Positions 1 through 12,402 are shown, counted from the stretch's first letter. The stretch is 64,000 nucleotides of DNA from 40CM-2-70-7 sp035505915 (GCA_035505915.1 DATJQI010000011.1:81935-145934), one strand, 5' to 3'. The notes: generated by a model from the letters alone, not told the origin. A program made the numbers and translations.

Positions 1-227
1 GCGTCCGCCACGGCCGGAGTGGGCACGTCCTGAATGTGGGACTTCCCGGCGTTCAGGCCGTCCACCGCGCGCTGGTTCACGTCGAACCCGATCACGCGGT
101 ACCCCGCGCGCACCAGCTCCATCGCGAGCGGGAGGCCGACGTAGCCGAGGCCGACGATGCCGAAGACGGCGCTCCGGTCGCGCGCCTTGGCGATCAGCGC
201 GTCGACCGGCGTGGCGGCGGGATTCAC
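1..227 (-). CDS. Nucleotide-sugar dehydrogenase, N-terminal part (WbpA-like)
   Basis: This is the first 75 codons of a UDP-sugar 6-dehydrogenase; the rest lies beyond the left edge. The Rossmann motif GIVGLGYVGLPLA at about residues 23-35 is typical of UDP-GlcNAc/UDP-ManNAc dehydrogenases, which oxidise C6 to a carboxylate with NAD. The GTG start overlaps the stop of the upstream oxidoreductase by 4 bases (GTGA). The neighbours (oxidoreductase, DegT aminotransferase, hexapeptide acetyltransferase) match the WbpA-B-E-D route to UDP-2,3-diacetamido uronic acids, so a WbpA role is inferred. Exact substrate cannot be read from the fragment. Confidence 0.85.
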   Translation of the reverse strand, partial: MNPAATPVDALIAKARDRSAVFGIVGLGYVGLPLAMELVRAGYRVIGFDVNQRAVDGLNAGKSHIQDVPTPAVAD

Positions 228-1228
228 AGAGTCACCGGCGTGCCGCCGGCCGCGAGAGACCGGGACGCGCCTTCGAGCACCTGCACCACCCGCACGCCGT
301 CGGCCGCGCCGGCGCGCGGCGCCTCGGCGCCGCGGGCGACGCGCACGAAGTGCGAGAGCTCGGCCGCCAGGGGCTCCACGTTCGGAAGGCGCGGGATGAA
401 GATGTCCCCTTCCCGGATGGACAGGCTTTCACCGAACGACGCGTACTCGGGTGGCCGCTCCACGCCCTTGTCGTAGATCCTGAGCTTTTCGCGGGCTTCC
501 ATATCGTCGAAGACCGCCATCTTGGTGGCTCCCACAACGGTCAACTTTCGCTCCTTATGAGGGTCGAGCCACGAGAGCTGGACGTGCGCCAGCACTCCGC
601 TCGCGAATTCCATCGTCAAGAACACCACGTCCTCGACCTTGGGCTGCAGATAGCAATGCCCCTGCGCCGCCACCCGCACCGGCGCCTCCCCCAGCACGTC
701 CAGTGCCACCGAGACGTCGTGGGGGCCGAAGCTCCAGAGCGCGTTCTCGTCGGCCCGGACCTGTCCCAGGTTGACCCGGAGTCCGTATAGATAATAGATC
801 CGGCCCAGGTCTCCGCCGCGGACGAGCGCTTTGAGACGTTCCACCGCCGCGTGATAGACGAGCAGATGGCCGGCGAGGACGGGCACCCGTTTCGCCGCCG
901 CCGCATCGGCCACCCGTTGCGCATCCGCCACGGACAGCGCGAACGGTTTCTCCACCAGACACGGCTTCCCGGCGGCGATGGCGCGCAGCGCCAGCTCCGC
1001 GTGGACCTTGGCCGGCGCCGCGATCACCACCGCCTCGGACGCCGCGAGGAGCGCGTCGACGTCCGGGGTCACGAGCGTGCCGGGGTACTGGCGCGCCAGT
1101 TTCTGCCGGGTCGCCTCCGACGTATCGCAGACCGCCGCCAGCTCTCCGTCGGCCAGACCCGCGACGGTGCGGACGTGGTTCCGTCCCCACGCGCCCGCGC
1201 CGATCACGCCGATCTTCAGACGACTCAC
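224..1228 (-). CDS. Gfo/Idh/MocA oxidoreductase, WbpB/WlbA-like
   Basis: A 334-residue NAD-dependent oxidoreductase. The Rossmann motif VIGAGAWGRN is at residues 8-17 and the family EKP motif with catalytic lysine is at 93-95. WbpB-type enzymes oxidise the 3-hydroxyl of UDP-GlcNAc uronic acid to a ketone, which is then transaminated. The GTG start at 1228 overlaps the aminotransferase stop by GTGA, and the gene ends in a GTGA overlap with the dehydrogenase. The role is inferred from family plus gene order; other Gfo/Idh/MocA enzymes act on inositols and many sugars, so the substrate is not proven. Confidence 0.85.
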   Translation of the reverse strand: MSRLKIGVIGAGAWGRNHVRTVAGLADGELAAVCDTSEATRQKLARQYPGTLVTPDVDALLAASEAVVIAAPAKVHAELALRAIAAGKPCLVEKPFALSVADAQRVADAAAAKRVPVLAGHLLVYHAAVERLKALVRGGDLGRIYYLYGLRVNLGQVRADENALWSFGPHDVSVALDVLGEAPVRVAAQGHCYLQPKVEDVVFLTMEFASGVLAHVQLSWLDPHKERKLTVVGATKMAVFDDMEAREKLRIYDKGVERPPEYASFGESLSIREGDIFIPRLPNVEPLAAELSHFVRVARGAEAPRAGAADGVRVVQVLEGASRSLAAGGTPVTL

Positions 1229-2340
1229 TGGTAGAAGCTCTTGACCGCGTCCACCACCGCGTGCTTCTGCGCGTCCGTCAGCTCGGGATAGATGGGCAGC
1301 GAGATGACCTCGTGCGCCGCCCGTTCCGCGCGGGGCAGACGTCCCGGCGCGTACTTGAGATCCGCGAAGCAGGGCTGGAGATGGAGCGGCACGGGATAGT
1401 AGACCGCGTGGCCGATGCCCTTCTCCTTGAGGTGCGCCTGCAGGCCGTCCCGGCGCTCCACCCGCAGCGTGTACTGATGGAAGATGTGCTCGTTGGCCGG
1501 ATCGACGACCGGTGTGCGGACCGTGCCGAGCCCCTTGAAGGCGCGGTCGTACCAGGCGGCGTGCTCGCGCCGCTTGGCGGACCACGACGCCAGGTGCGGC
1601 AGCTTCGCCAGGAGGAGCGCCGCCTGCAGGGTGTCGAGTCGGGAATTGGTCCCGACTTCCTCGTGGTGGTACTGCTTGGCCCCGCCGTGCAGCCGCATCT
1701 TCCTGAGGCGGTCGGCCGCCGCGGCGTCCGACGTGACGATCATCCCGCCGTCGCCCCAGGCGCCCAGGTTCTTGCTGGGGAAGAACGAATAGCCCGTGGC
1801 CCAGCCGAGCTCCCCGGCCATCCGCCACTCGCCGTCGATCTTCCGGCGGGCGCCGATGGCCTGCGCGGCGTCCTCGATGACCGGGATCCCGCGCTTCTGC
1901 GCGATGCGCAGCAGGCGCTCCATCGCCGCCATCTGGCCGTAGAGGTGCACCGGCATGATGGCCCGGGTGCGCGGCGTGAGCGCCGCCTCGACGGCGGCGG
2001 GGTCGATGTTGAACGTGTCGGGGTCGATGTCCACGAACACCGGCGTCCCGCCGGCGTTGTGGATGGTCCCCGCGGTCGCGAAGAACGTGAAGGGGGTGGT
2101 GATGACCTCGTCCCCCGGCTTCAGGTTCAGGGCCTTGAGCGGCAGGAGCAGGGCGTCGGTGCCCGAGGCGCAGCCGATCCCGTATTGCGCGTGGGACAGG
2201 GCGGCGATCTCGGCCTCGAGCTTGGGAATGGCCGGGCCCATGATGAACTGCTGGGCCTCGATCACGGCGTGGATGGCCGCGAGGGTTTCGCCCTTGATGG
2301 TCTGGTATTGGGCCACCAGGTCCAGCATCGGTACGTTCAC
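1225..2340 (-). CDS. DegT/DnrJ/EryC1 sugar aminotransferase, WbpE-like
   Basis: A 371-residue PLP-dependent nucleotide-sugar aminotransferase. The PLP lysine is Lys190 in SFFPSKNLG, and the GTDALLL loop (60-66) and VIEDAAQ segment (154-160) are typical of the family. In the Wbp pathway this enzyme transfers an amino group to the 3-keto UDP-sugar. I chose the GTG start at 2340 because it overlaps the acetyltransferase stop by GTGA, like its neighbours, and gives the usual length. Its place between the acetyltransferase and the oxidoreductase supports a WbpE role. Confidence 0.88.
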   Translation of the reverse strand: MNVPMLDLVAQYQTIKGETLAAIHAVIEAQQFIMGPAIPKLEAEIAALSHAQYGIGCASGTDALLLPLKALNLKPGDEVITTPFTFFATAGTIHNAGGTPVFVDIDPDTFNIDPAAVEAALTPRTRAIMPVHLYGQMAAMERLLRIAQKRGIPVIEDAAQAIGARRKIDGEWRMAGELGWATGYSFFPSKNLGAWGDGGMIVTSDAAAADRLRKMRLHGGAKQYHHEEVGTNSRLDTLQAALLLAKLPHLASWSAKRREHAAWYDRAFKGLGTVRTPVVDPANEHIFHQYTLRVERRDGLQAHLKEKGIGHAVYYPVPLHLQPCFADLKYAPGRLPRAERAAHEVISLPIYPELTDAQKHAVVDAVKSFYQ

Positions 2341-2927
2341 GACGATCTCCGTGGGGGCTGGGTGTTGCGAAGCTGGCCGCCGGCCTCGGCATAGGCGGCG
2401 CCGCAGGTGGCGCAGGTGGCCGTGCCGGCGGTGACCGCCAGACGCTCCCCGCACTGGCACATCCAGCCGACGCGGCGGGCCGGGACGCCCACCATCAGGC
2501 CGTACGCCGGCACGTCCGACGTGACCACGGCCCCGGCGCCGATGAAGGCGTACTCTCCCAGCGTCGTGCCGCACACGATCGTGGCGTTGGCGCCGATGGA
2601 GGCGCCGCGCTTCACCACCGTCGGGCGGTACTCGTGCTTGCGGGACACGTGGCTGCGGGGGTTGAGCACGTTGGTGAACACGCAGGACGGCCCGCAGAAG
2701 ACGTCGTCCTCGAGGGTGACGCCCTCGTAGATCGAGACGTTGTTCTGGATCTTGACGTTGTTCCCGATCCGGGTGCCCGGCATCACGACCACGTTCTGGC
2801 CGAGGCTCGAGCGCTCCCCGATCACCGCGCCCTTCATCACGTGGCAGAAGTGCCAGACCTTGGTGCCGGCGCCGATCACCGCGCCCTCGTCGACGAAGCT
2901 CGAGGGATGGACGTACGCGTCGGCCAT
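2337..2927 (-). CDS. Hexapeptide-repeat UDP-sugar N-acetyltransferase, WbpD-like
   Basis: A 196-residue left-handed beta-helix acyltransferase. Repeated hexapeptides such as VIGAGT, VIGERS and RIGNNV fill residues 15-150, and the C-terminus has a zinc-ribbon-like CQCGERL...CATCG pair near residues 168-188. WbpD-type enzymes acetylate the 3-amino group of the UDP-sugar made by the aminotransferase encoded next. The ATG overlaps the murB stop by ATGA. The C-terminal cysteine pairs are common in this subfamily and probably bind zinc. Confidence 0.85.
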   Translation of the reverse strand: MADAYVHPSSFVDEGAVIGAGTKVWHFCHVMKGAVIGERSSLGQNVVVMPGTRIGNNVKIQNNVSIYEGVTLEDDVFCGPSCVFTNVLNPRSHVSRKHEYRPTVVKRGASIGANATIVCGTTLGEYAFIGAGAVVTSDVPAYGLMVGVPARRVGWMCQCGERLAVTAGTATCATCGAAYAEAGGQLRNTQPPRRSS

Positions 2928-3837
2928 CAGCCGATCACCCGCACTTCCGGCTCGAGCTCCACGCCCAGCTTCTTCTGCACCGTCTTCCGGACGTGCTCCA
3001 TCAGCTTGAGCACGTCGGCGGCGGTCGCGGCGCCGGTGTTGATGAAGTAGTTCGCGTGCATCGTGGACACCTGGGCGCCGCCGACGGTGTGGCCCTTCAG
3101 GCCGGCCTCGTCGATCAGCATCCCGGCGGTCCGGGTGAGGCTGGGATTCCTGAAGACCGAGCCGCAGCACGGCTGGTCGTACGGAGTCCCCGCCTTCCGC
3201 CAGCGGAACAGGCGGCTCTGCAGCTCCTTGAGCTTGGCGGGAGACTCCTCGCCGAGCACCAGCTTGGCCTCGAGCACGATCACCGGCCCGAGGTTCGACG
3301 CCCGGTACTTGAACGAGATCTGTTTGCGGCTCAGCTGCTTGATCTTCCCCTTGGCGTCCATCACGGTGACTTCCGTGACGACCTCGGAGAACTCCGCGCC
3401 GTGGCAGCCGGCGTTCATGTAGATCCCGCCGCCCACGGTGCCCGGAATGCCCACGAACCGCTCGACGCCCACGAAGCCCGCCTCGGCCGTGCGCCGGGCG
3501 AGGATCGGCGTGGGCATCCCCGCGCCGATGATGGCGGTGGCGCCCTTCATCTCGAAGCGGTCGAGCCCCTTCCCCATCCGGATCACGAGGCCGGGGAATC
3601 CGGCGTCCTTCACCAGGACGTTGGAGCCGAGGCCCAGGACGACCCACGGCAGATTGCGGGTCTGCGCCAGCTCGAGCCCGCGCTGCACGTCTTCGACGTC
3701 GGCGGGGAACAGCATGTAGCGCGCCGGTCCGCCGATCCGGTAGGTGGTGTACCGGGCCAGCGGCTCCTGTTCGAGCAGCCGGCCGCGGAACTTCACCTTC
3801 GGGGCGGGCGGCGGGGGCGCCGCGGGCTTGGACGCCT

Positions 3838-7114
<3,277 letters not shown>

Positions 7115-7131
<17 letters not shown>

Positions 7132-8071
7132 CGACCGCGTCTCTCAGTGTGTCCTCGAACGTATGGACCGGCGCCCACCCGGTGGCGCGGCGGAGCTTCG
7201 TCCCGTCACCGACCAGATGCGGAATGTCGGCGGGGCGCATCAGCTCCGGATCCGCTTCGGGAATGACGTTCGCCTCGAGCCGCCGGGCGACGCGGTCGAA
7301 CAGGTCCCGCAAGCCGATCCCCTGCCCGCCCGCCACGTTGTAGGCTTCGCCCGGGACGCCCGTGGTGAGCAGCCGGGCGTACGCATCCACCACGTCCCGC
7401 ACGTCCAGAAACTCCCGCACCGGGTCCAGGTTGCCGACCTTCACCACCGGCGCGCCGATCTGCTTGGCGTAGCGCAGCCGCTGGGCGAAGGCGGGGACCA
7501 CGAAGCGCGTGTCCTGCCCCGGCCCGGTGTGCGCGAAGGCCCGGGCCACCACGGCGCGCAGTCCGGTGCGCCGCCAGGCCTCGAAGACCGCCGTCTCGGC
7601 GCCCACCTTGCTCGCGGCGTAGGGCGAGCACGGGGCCAGGGCGTCGGTCTCCACGCGAGGCCGGCCGTCGGTCGCCCGCCCGTAGACCTCGGCCGTGGAG
7701 ACGAGCAGCAGAACCGGGTCGGCGCGCCCCAGGCGCCGCGCCTCGGCCAGCACGTAGGCGACGCGCGCGGTGCCTACCGCGTTCACGGTCCAGGCGTGGC
7801 CCGGGTCCTTCGCCGCCTCGGGCCCCGAGGCCACGGCCGCGAGATGGATCACCGCGTCGTACGGCAGGTCGACCGCCATCCGCACGGACTCCGCGTCGGT
7901 GAGCTCGAGCGGCATCCAGCGCACCGCCTGCCGCTCGGCGTCGGTCAAGCCGTCGTCGTGGCTGGCGCGCGTCGGACGCAGGGCGCCGAACACCTCGTGG
8001 CCGTCGGTCAGGAGCCGGCGGATCATCCACCGTCCCACGAAGCCGTCCGCGCCGGTGACCAGCACCTTCAC
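7115..8071 (-). CDS. NAD-dependent epimerase/dehydratase, GDP-6-deoxy-4-keto sugar reductase-like (Rmd type)
   Basis: A 318-residue extended SDR. The nucleotide-binding motif TGADGFVG lies at residues 6-13 and the catalytic Tyr151-x3-Lys155 pair in SPYAASK. It follows gmd with a GTGA overlap, which suggests that it reduces GDP-4-keto-6-deoxymannose to GDP-D-rhamnose (Rmd) or GDP-6-deoxytalose. A GDP-fucose synthase is less likely, because those have a different C-terminal pattern. The substrate assignment is inference from context; the fold assignment is firm. Confidence 0.82.
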
Positions 8072-9108
8072 GCGGTGCGCTCCAGATCCGCGTCGACCAT
8101 CAGCGTGACCAGCTCGGCGAACCCGGTCCGGGGGGTCCAGCCCAGCTCCTCGCGCGCGCGCCGGGGATCGGCCTGCAGGATGTCCACCTCGGCCGGCCGG
8201 ACGAACTTCGGGTCCACCACCACGTGCTTCTTCCAGTCGAGGCCGGCGTGGCCGAAGGCGATCTCGCACAGCTCGCGCACGGTGTGGGTCTCGCCGGTGC
8301 CGATGACGTAGTCGGCCGGGCTCGGCCGCTGCAGCATCCGCCACATCGCGTCCACGTAGTCGGCGGCGTACCCCCAGTCCCGCCGGGCGTCCAGGTTGCC
8401 GAGGCGCACCTCGGTGGCCCGGCCCCGTTTGATCCGCGCGACCGCGTGCGTGACCTTGCGGGTGACGAACTCGAGCCCGCGGCGCGGGGACTCGTGATTG
8501 AAGAGGATCCCGCTCGCGGCGTAGAGGCCGTAGGACTCGCGGTAATTCACGGTGATCCAGTGCCCGTAGACCTTGGCGACGCCGTACGGCGAGCGCGGGT
8601 AGAAGGGCGTGCTCTCGCTCTGCGGGGTCTCCTGCACCTTGCCGAACATCTCGGACGAGCTGGCCTGGTAGAACCGGGCCTCCGGGTGGGCCAGGCGTAC
8701 GGCCTCGAGCAGGCGGGTCACGCCCAGGGCGGTGAACTCCCCGGTGAGCACCGGCTGGCTCCACGAGGTGGGCACGAAGCTCTGGGCGGCGAGGTTGTAC
8801 ACCTCGTGGGGCCGGGCATCCCGGATGACGGCGGTGAGGGAGTGCTGGTCCAGCAGGTCGGCGGGCACGATGTGGACGCGGTCCAGGAGGTGGCCGATCC
8901 GCTCGTAGGAGTCGTGGGAGGTCCGGCGGACGACGCCGACCACCTCGTACCCCTTCTCCAGCAGGAGCTCGGCCAGGTAGGAGCCGTCCTGGCCCGTGAC
9001 CCCGGTAATGACGGCGGTGCGGCGGGGTTGCCCGCCCTCCGGCGCCGGATTAGGTTTCCGCCCCTGCTCGGCCCGGGTGTCCCCGGGTTGGCGCGTAGTG
9101 GAACTCAT
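8068..9108 (-). CDS. gmd: GDP-mannose 4,6-dehydratase
   Basis: A 346-residue extended SDR that turns GDP-mannose into GDP-4-keto-6-deoxymannose. TGVTGQDGSYLAELL at about residues 35-49 is the Gmd signature, with SSSEMFG at 150-156 and Tyr175/Lys179 in SPYGVAK. About 30 Pro/Arg/Gly-rich residues precede the usual N-terminus, and no other start codon exists nearer to the fold, so the ATG at 9108 was kept. It heads a long minus-strand operon and lies only 14 bases from the divergent rpmB start codon. Confidence 0.95.
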   Translation of the reverse strand: MSSTTRQPGDTRAEQGRKPNPAPEGGQPRRTAVITGVTGQDGSYLAELLLEKGYEVVGVVRRTSHDSYERIGHLLDRVHIVPADLLDQHSLTAVIRDARPHEVYNLAAQSFVPTSWSQPVLTGEFTALGVTRLLEAVRLAHPEARFYQASSSEMFGKVQETPQSESTPFYPRSPYGVAKVYGHWITVNYRESYGLYAASGILFNHESPRRGLEFVTRKVTHAVARIKRGRATEVRLGNLDARRDWGYAADYVDAMWRMLQRPSPADYVIGTGETHTVRELCEIAFGHAGLDWKKHVVVDPKFVRPAEVDILQADPRRAREELGWTPRTGFAELVTLMVDADLERTA

Positions 9109-9122
9109 TCGTCGGACCGACC

Positions 9123-9314
9123 ATGGCTCGTGTGTGTGAACTGTGTGGCAAGGCCCCCGCGACGGGGCACAGCGTCAGCCACGCGAACAACAAGACCAAC
9201 CGCCGCTGGTTCCCGAACCTGCAGCGCGTGCGCGCCGTCGTGAACGGCACCACCCGCCGCATCCGGGTCTGCACCCGCTGCATCAAGTCGCACCGCGTAA
9301 TCAAAGCCGCCTGA
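9123..9314 (+). CDS. rpmB: 50S ribosomal protein L28
   Basis: A 63-residue large-subunit ribosomal protein. It has the L28 pattern with two zinc-type CxxC pairs (CELC at residues 5-8, CTRC near 51-54) and the HANNKTNRR-type basic core. It is monocistronic and divergent from gmd, and just 14 bases separate the two start codons. Its promoter must therefore lie inside the gmd coding sequence. Downstream it faces the hairpin that also ends the rplQ operon. Confidence 0.96.
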   Translation: MARVCELCGKAPATGHSVSHANNKTNRRWFPNLQRVRAVVNGTTRRIRVCTRCIKSHRVIKAA

Positions 9315-9317
9315 AGA

Positions 9318-9342
9318 GAAAAGGGGACCCGTCGGGGTCCCC
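9318..9342 (-). terminator. Hairpin terminator after rplQ (possibly shared with rpmB)
   Basis: GGGGACCC (9323-9330) pairs perfectly with GGGTCCCC (9335-9342) around a 4-base loop. Read on the minus strand, the stem is followed by TTTTCTC, so it is a good intrinsic terminator for the ribosomal alpha operon. On the plus strand it lies just after rpmB but has no T-run. Confidence 0.75.
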
Positions 9343-9372
9343 TGGTGTGTCACCGCCCGCCCCGCCGCTCGC

Positions 9373-9729
9373 TCACTCACTCAGCAGTTCGATCCGGGCC
9401 ACGTCCGCGCCGTCTCCGACGCGGTGCCCCAGCTTGACGATGCGCGTGTAGCCGCCCGGCCGCGCCGCGAAGCGCTTGCCCAGCTCGGCGAACAGGCGAT
9501 GGCTCACTTCCTTGTCGGCGATCCGCCGCTCCACCAGCCGGCGGGCGTGCAGATCGCCCCGCCGCGCGAGCGTGATGAGCCGCTCCGCGAAGGGCCGCAG
9601 CTCCTTCGCCTTGGCCTCGGTGGTGACGATGCGGTCGTGCCGGAAGAGGGACGTCGCCATGTTGTTCAGCGTCGCCTTCTTGTGGCTCGAGGTGCGGGAG
9701 AGCTGCCGGCCCTTGGCGCGATGCCGCAT
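9373..9729 (-). CDS. rplQ: 50S ribosomal protein L17
   Basis: A 118-residue protein with the typical L17 start MRHRAKGRQLSRTSSHKKAT and the TTEAKAKELRPFAERLIT core. It is the last gene of the alpha operon. Its ATG overlaps the rpoA stop by one base (TAATG), which points to translational coupling. A terminator hairpin follows about 30 bases downstream. Confidence 0.97.
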   Translation of the reverse strand: MRHRAKGRQLSRTSSHKKATLNNMATSLFRHDRIVTTEAKAKELRPFAERLITLARRGDLHARRLVERRIADKEVSHRLFAELGKRFAARPGGYTRIVKLGHRVGDGADVARIELLSE

Positions 9730-10790
9730 TACTCCTCCTCACCCACCGCGGCCTGCGCCATCGGGGGCACGCCCGGATCGAGGATCCGGATGTCGCCGGC
9801 GGCCGTCTCTTCGAACCGCATCCCGAAGTTCAGCCCTTCCCGCCGCAGCAGGTCGGCGATTTCGCCCAGCGCCTTCTCGCCGACGTTCTTGACCTTCAGG
9901 AGGTCGGTTTCGGCGTGCTGCACCAGGTCGCCCAGCGTGCGGATGTTGGAGTTCTTGAGCGAATTCACGGAGCGGACCGAGAGCCCGACGTCGTCGATGC
10001 TCCGGTCGAGCAGCTCCTTGAGCCGCCCGGGCGCGGCGGTGCCGCCGTTGGACGACGGCTCGGCCGTGACGGTGGGTACCTTGCCGAAATCCACGAAATA
10101 CCGGAAGTGCTCGTGCGCGAGGGCGGCGGCGTAGGCCACCGCGTCCTCGGGGCTGATGGTGCCGTTGGTTTCCACGGACAGCGTCAGCCGGTCGTAGTCG
10201 GTCCGCTGGCCCACGCGGGTCTCGGCCACGGTGAAGTTGGCGCGGCGGACCGGGTTGTAGATCGAGTCGATCCGCACCACGTCCACCGACAAGGTCCGGT
10301 CGACGGGATGCTGCTCCGCTTCCACGTAGCCGCGGCCCTTGTTCACGTACAGCTCGCCGCTCATCTCCTTGTCGTCCTGGATCGTGAACAGGAGCTGATC
10401 GGGGTTGACCACCGTCACGGCGCCGTGGGACTCGATGTCCCGGGCGTAGACGGGGCCGGCCTTCTCGCGCTTGATGTGCAGCACCGCTTCATCGGCGTCG
10501 GGGGCCAGCACCAGCGTCAGCTGCTTCAGGCGCTGGATGATCTGATGGACGTCTTCCACCACGCCCGGGATGGTCTGGTGCTCGTGCACCACCCCGTCCA
10601 GGCGGAACGCCCACACGGCCGCGCCGCGGAGCGAGGACAGGAGCATCCGGCGGAGCGAGTTCCCCAGGGTGTATCCGTAGCCGCGCTCCAGAGGCTGCAG
10701 CCGGAACTCGGCGGCGTTCGGCGCATCCTCCCGCTTGGTCATTTCGACCACGTGCGGGCGGACCAGGCCGGTCAAATCGAGAGTCGTCAT
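9729..10790 (-). CDS. rpoA: RNA polymerase alpha subunit
   Basis: A 353-residue subunit that starts core polymerase assembly. The N-terminal dimerisation domain contains the ERGYGYTLGNSLRRMLLSS motif near residues 34-52, and the C-terminal DNA-binding domain contains LGLSVRSVNSLKNSNIRTLG near 275-294. The ATG at 10790 overlaps the rpsD stop by one base (TGATG); a GTG one codon upstream is also possible. Order rpsM-rpsK-rpsD-rpoA-rplQ is the usual bacterial alpha operon. Confidence 0.98.
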   Translation of the reverse strand: MTTLDLTGLVRPHVVEMTKREDAPNAAEFRLQPLERGYGYTLGNSLRRMLLSSLRGAAVWAFRLDGVVHEHQTIPGVVEDVHQIIQRLKQLTLVLAPDADEAVLHIKREKAGPVYARDIESHGAVTVVNPDQLLFTIQDDKEMSGELYVNKGRGYVEAEQHPVDRTLSVDVVRIDSIYNPVRRANFTVAETRVGQRTDYDRLTLSVETNGTISPEDAVAYAAALAHEHFRYFVDFGKVPTVTAEPSSNGGTAAPGRLKELLDRSIDDVGLSVRSVNSLKNSNIRTLGDLVQHAETDLLKVKNVGEKALGEIADLLRREGLNFGMRFEETAAGDIRILDPGVPPMAQAAVGEEE

Positions 10791-11425
10791 CACTTGGAGT
10801 AGAGCTCGACGATGAGCTGTTCTTGCGCCGCGACCGGAATGGCGTCACGGGTGGGCCGCTCGGTCATCTTGCCGAGGACCTTGTCGCTGTCCACCTGAAT
10901 CCAGCTGACCGGCTGGCCGCGGCCGGCGAGCTCGAGGGCCGCCTTGACCAGGACCAGCTCGCGGCTCGCGTCGGAGACGCGGACTTCGTCGCCGGGCCGG
11001 ATGCGGTAGGACGGAATGTCGACGGTCCGACTGTTCACCAGGATGTGCCGGTGGCGCACCAGCTGGCGCGCCTGCCGGCGCGACGCCGCGAACCCCATCC
11101 GGTACACGATGTTGTCGAGCCGCGACTCGAGCGCGACGAGCAGCGCTTCGCCGGTGACGCCGGGCTCACGCAGCACGCGCTCGAATACATTGCGGAACTG
11201 GCGCTCGGAGAGCCCGTAGATGCGCTTCACCTTCTGCTTCTCGCGCATCTGCTTGGCGTACTCCGACGCCTTGCGCCGCCGCCCCGTGCCCTGGCCGTGC
11301 TGGCCCGGCGCGTAGGCGCGGCGTTCGATGGCGCACTTCTCGGTGAGGCAGCGCGCCCCCTTCAGAAACAGCTTGGTGCCCTCGCGACGGCACAGCTTGC
11401 AGGCCGGTCCCGTATACCGAGCCAT
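10790..11425 (-). CDS. rpsD: 30S ribosomal protein S4
   Basis: A 211-residue primary 16S rRNA-binding protein. The N-terminus has a zinc-type C+ motif (CKLCRREG then CLTEKC near residues 9-31), so this is the zinc-binding S4 paralogue. An S4 RNA-binding domain follows (RLDNIVYRMGFA to VNSRTVDIPSY). It sits between rpsK and rpoA as expected. Confidence 0.98.
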   Translation of the reverse strand: MARYTGPACKLCRREGTKLFLKGARCLTEKCAIERRAYAPGQHGQGTGRRRKASEYAKQMREKQKVKRIYGLSERQFRNVFERVLREPGVTGEALLVALESRLDNIVYRMGFAASRRQARQLVRHRHILVNSRTVDIPSYRIRPGDEVRVSDASRELVLVKAALELAGRGQPVSWIQVDSDKVLGKMTERPTRDAIPVAAQEQLIVELYSK

Positions 11426-11428
11426 GGA

Positions 11429-11821
11429 TCAGACCCGCCGCTTCTTGGGCGGCCGGCACCCATTGTGGGGAATCGGCGTGACGTCGCGGATGGAGCGGAT
11501 CTGCAGTCCGGCGGTGGCGAGCGCCTGAATGGCCGACTCGCGGCCGGAGCCGGGACCCTGCACGCGCACGTGAACCCGCTTGACGCCGAGCGCCAGCGCT
11601 TCCCGCGCCGCCTGCTCCGCGGCGACGGTGGCGGCGAACGGCGTGGACTTCTTCGATCCCTTGAACCCGGCCTTGCCCGCCGAACCCCAGGTGATCGCGT
11701 TGCCGTGCGAGTCGGTGATGGTGATGAGCGTGTTGTTGAACGTGGCGGTGATGTGCGCCACGCCCTCCGCTTCCACGACTTTCTTGGCGCGCTTGGCGCC
11801 CGGAGCTTTCGCCTGAGCCAT
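11429..11821 (-). CDS. rpsK: 30S ribosomal protein S11
   Basis: A 130-residue small-subunit protein of the platform. The sequence ends in the characteristic PIPHNGCRPPKKRRV, and the core has AAEQAAREALALGVKRVHV followed by GPGSGRESA. It lies directly after rpsM with only one base between the rpsM stop and its start region, inside the alpha operon. Confidence 0.98.
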   Translation of the reverse strand: MAQAKAPGAKRAKKVVEAEGVAHITATFNNTLITITDSHGNAITWGSAGKAGFKGSKKSTPFAATVAAEQAAREALALGVKRVHVRVQGPGSGRESAIQALATAGLQIRSIRDVTPIPHNGCRPPKKRRV

Positions 11822-12205
11822 TTACTTTTTCAGGGCGGGCTTCTTCTTGCCCGCGATCGCGCGCCGCGGTCCCTTCTTCGTGCGCGCATTGGTGTGCGTG
11901 CGCTGACCGCGCACGGGGAGATTCTTGCGGTGCCGCCCGCCCCGGTACGTGCCGATGTCCATCAACCGCTTGATGTTCATCGCCACTTCGGTGCGGAGCG
12001 CGCCCTCGACCTTGTAATCCCGTTCGATCACCTGGCGGAGCCGCGCGACTTCCGCGTCCCGCAGGTCGCGCACGCGCGCGTCCGGGCTCACCCCGGTCTC
12101 CGCGAGGATGCGCTTCGCGTTCGACGGCCCCACCCCGTAGATGTAGGGGAGCGCGTACTGGATCTTCTTGTCGCGTGGCAGGTCCACGCCGGCAATACGT
12201 GCCAT
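11822..12205 (-). CDS. rpsM: 30S ribosomal protein S13
   Basis: A 127-residue small-subunit head protein. The start MARIAGVDLPRDKK and the basic end, with GTYRGGRHRKNLPVRGQRT, are diagnostic. The ATG at 12205 was chosen over longer upstream extensions because it gives the canonical N-terminus. It follows rpmJ by 4 bases. Confidence 0.98.
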   Translation of the reverse strand: MARIAGVDLPRDKKIQYALPYIYGVGPSNAKRILAETGVSPDARVRDLRDAEVARLRQVIERDYKVEGALRTEVAMNIKRLMDIGTYRGGRHRKNLPVRGQRTHTNARTKKGPRRAIAGKKKPALKK

Positions 12206-12209
12206 CGAC

Positions 12210-12326
12210 TTAGCCCTGCCGCTGTTTGTGTTTGGGATTGCGCTTGCAGATGACCCGGACCACACCCCGGCGCTTGATCACCTTGCAATGCTCGCAGATC
12301 GGCTTGACGCTCGTGCGCACCTTCAA
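12210..12326 (-). CDS. rpmJ: 50S ribosomal protein L36
   Basis: A 38-residue zinc ribosomal protein. The translation (first codon TTG) reads MKVRTSVKPICEHCKVIKRR, then VRVICKRNPKHKQRQG, with the L36 metal ligands C-x2-C, C and H all present. The TTG at 12326 is supported by a GGGAG box 8 bases upstream and by alignment to the family start. It is the first gene of the alpha operon here; infA is not adjacent. Confidence 0.95.
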   Translation of the reverse strand: MKVRTSVKPICEHCKVIKRRGVVRVICKRNPKHKQRQG

Positions 12327-12364
12327 AAGACCGTCTCCCGGCAAAGATTCTGGTTAAGTCTTGA

Positions 12365-12393
12365 ACAATACCCGGGCTCGTAACCTCACGCAA
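12365..12393 (-). promoter_or_regulatory. Candidate sigma70-type promoter for rpmJ operon
   Basis: On the minus strand TTGCGT (12388-12393) and TATTGT (12365-12370) are separated by 17 bases in the 76-base gap between pyrF and rpmJ. The -10 box lies 38 bases before the rpmJ TTG start, leaving room for a leader with the GGGAG ribosome site. Confidence 0.4.
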
Positions 12394-12402
12394 GGGGCGC
12401 GA

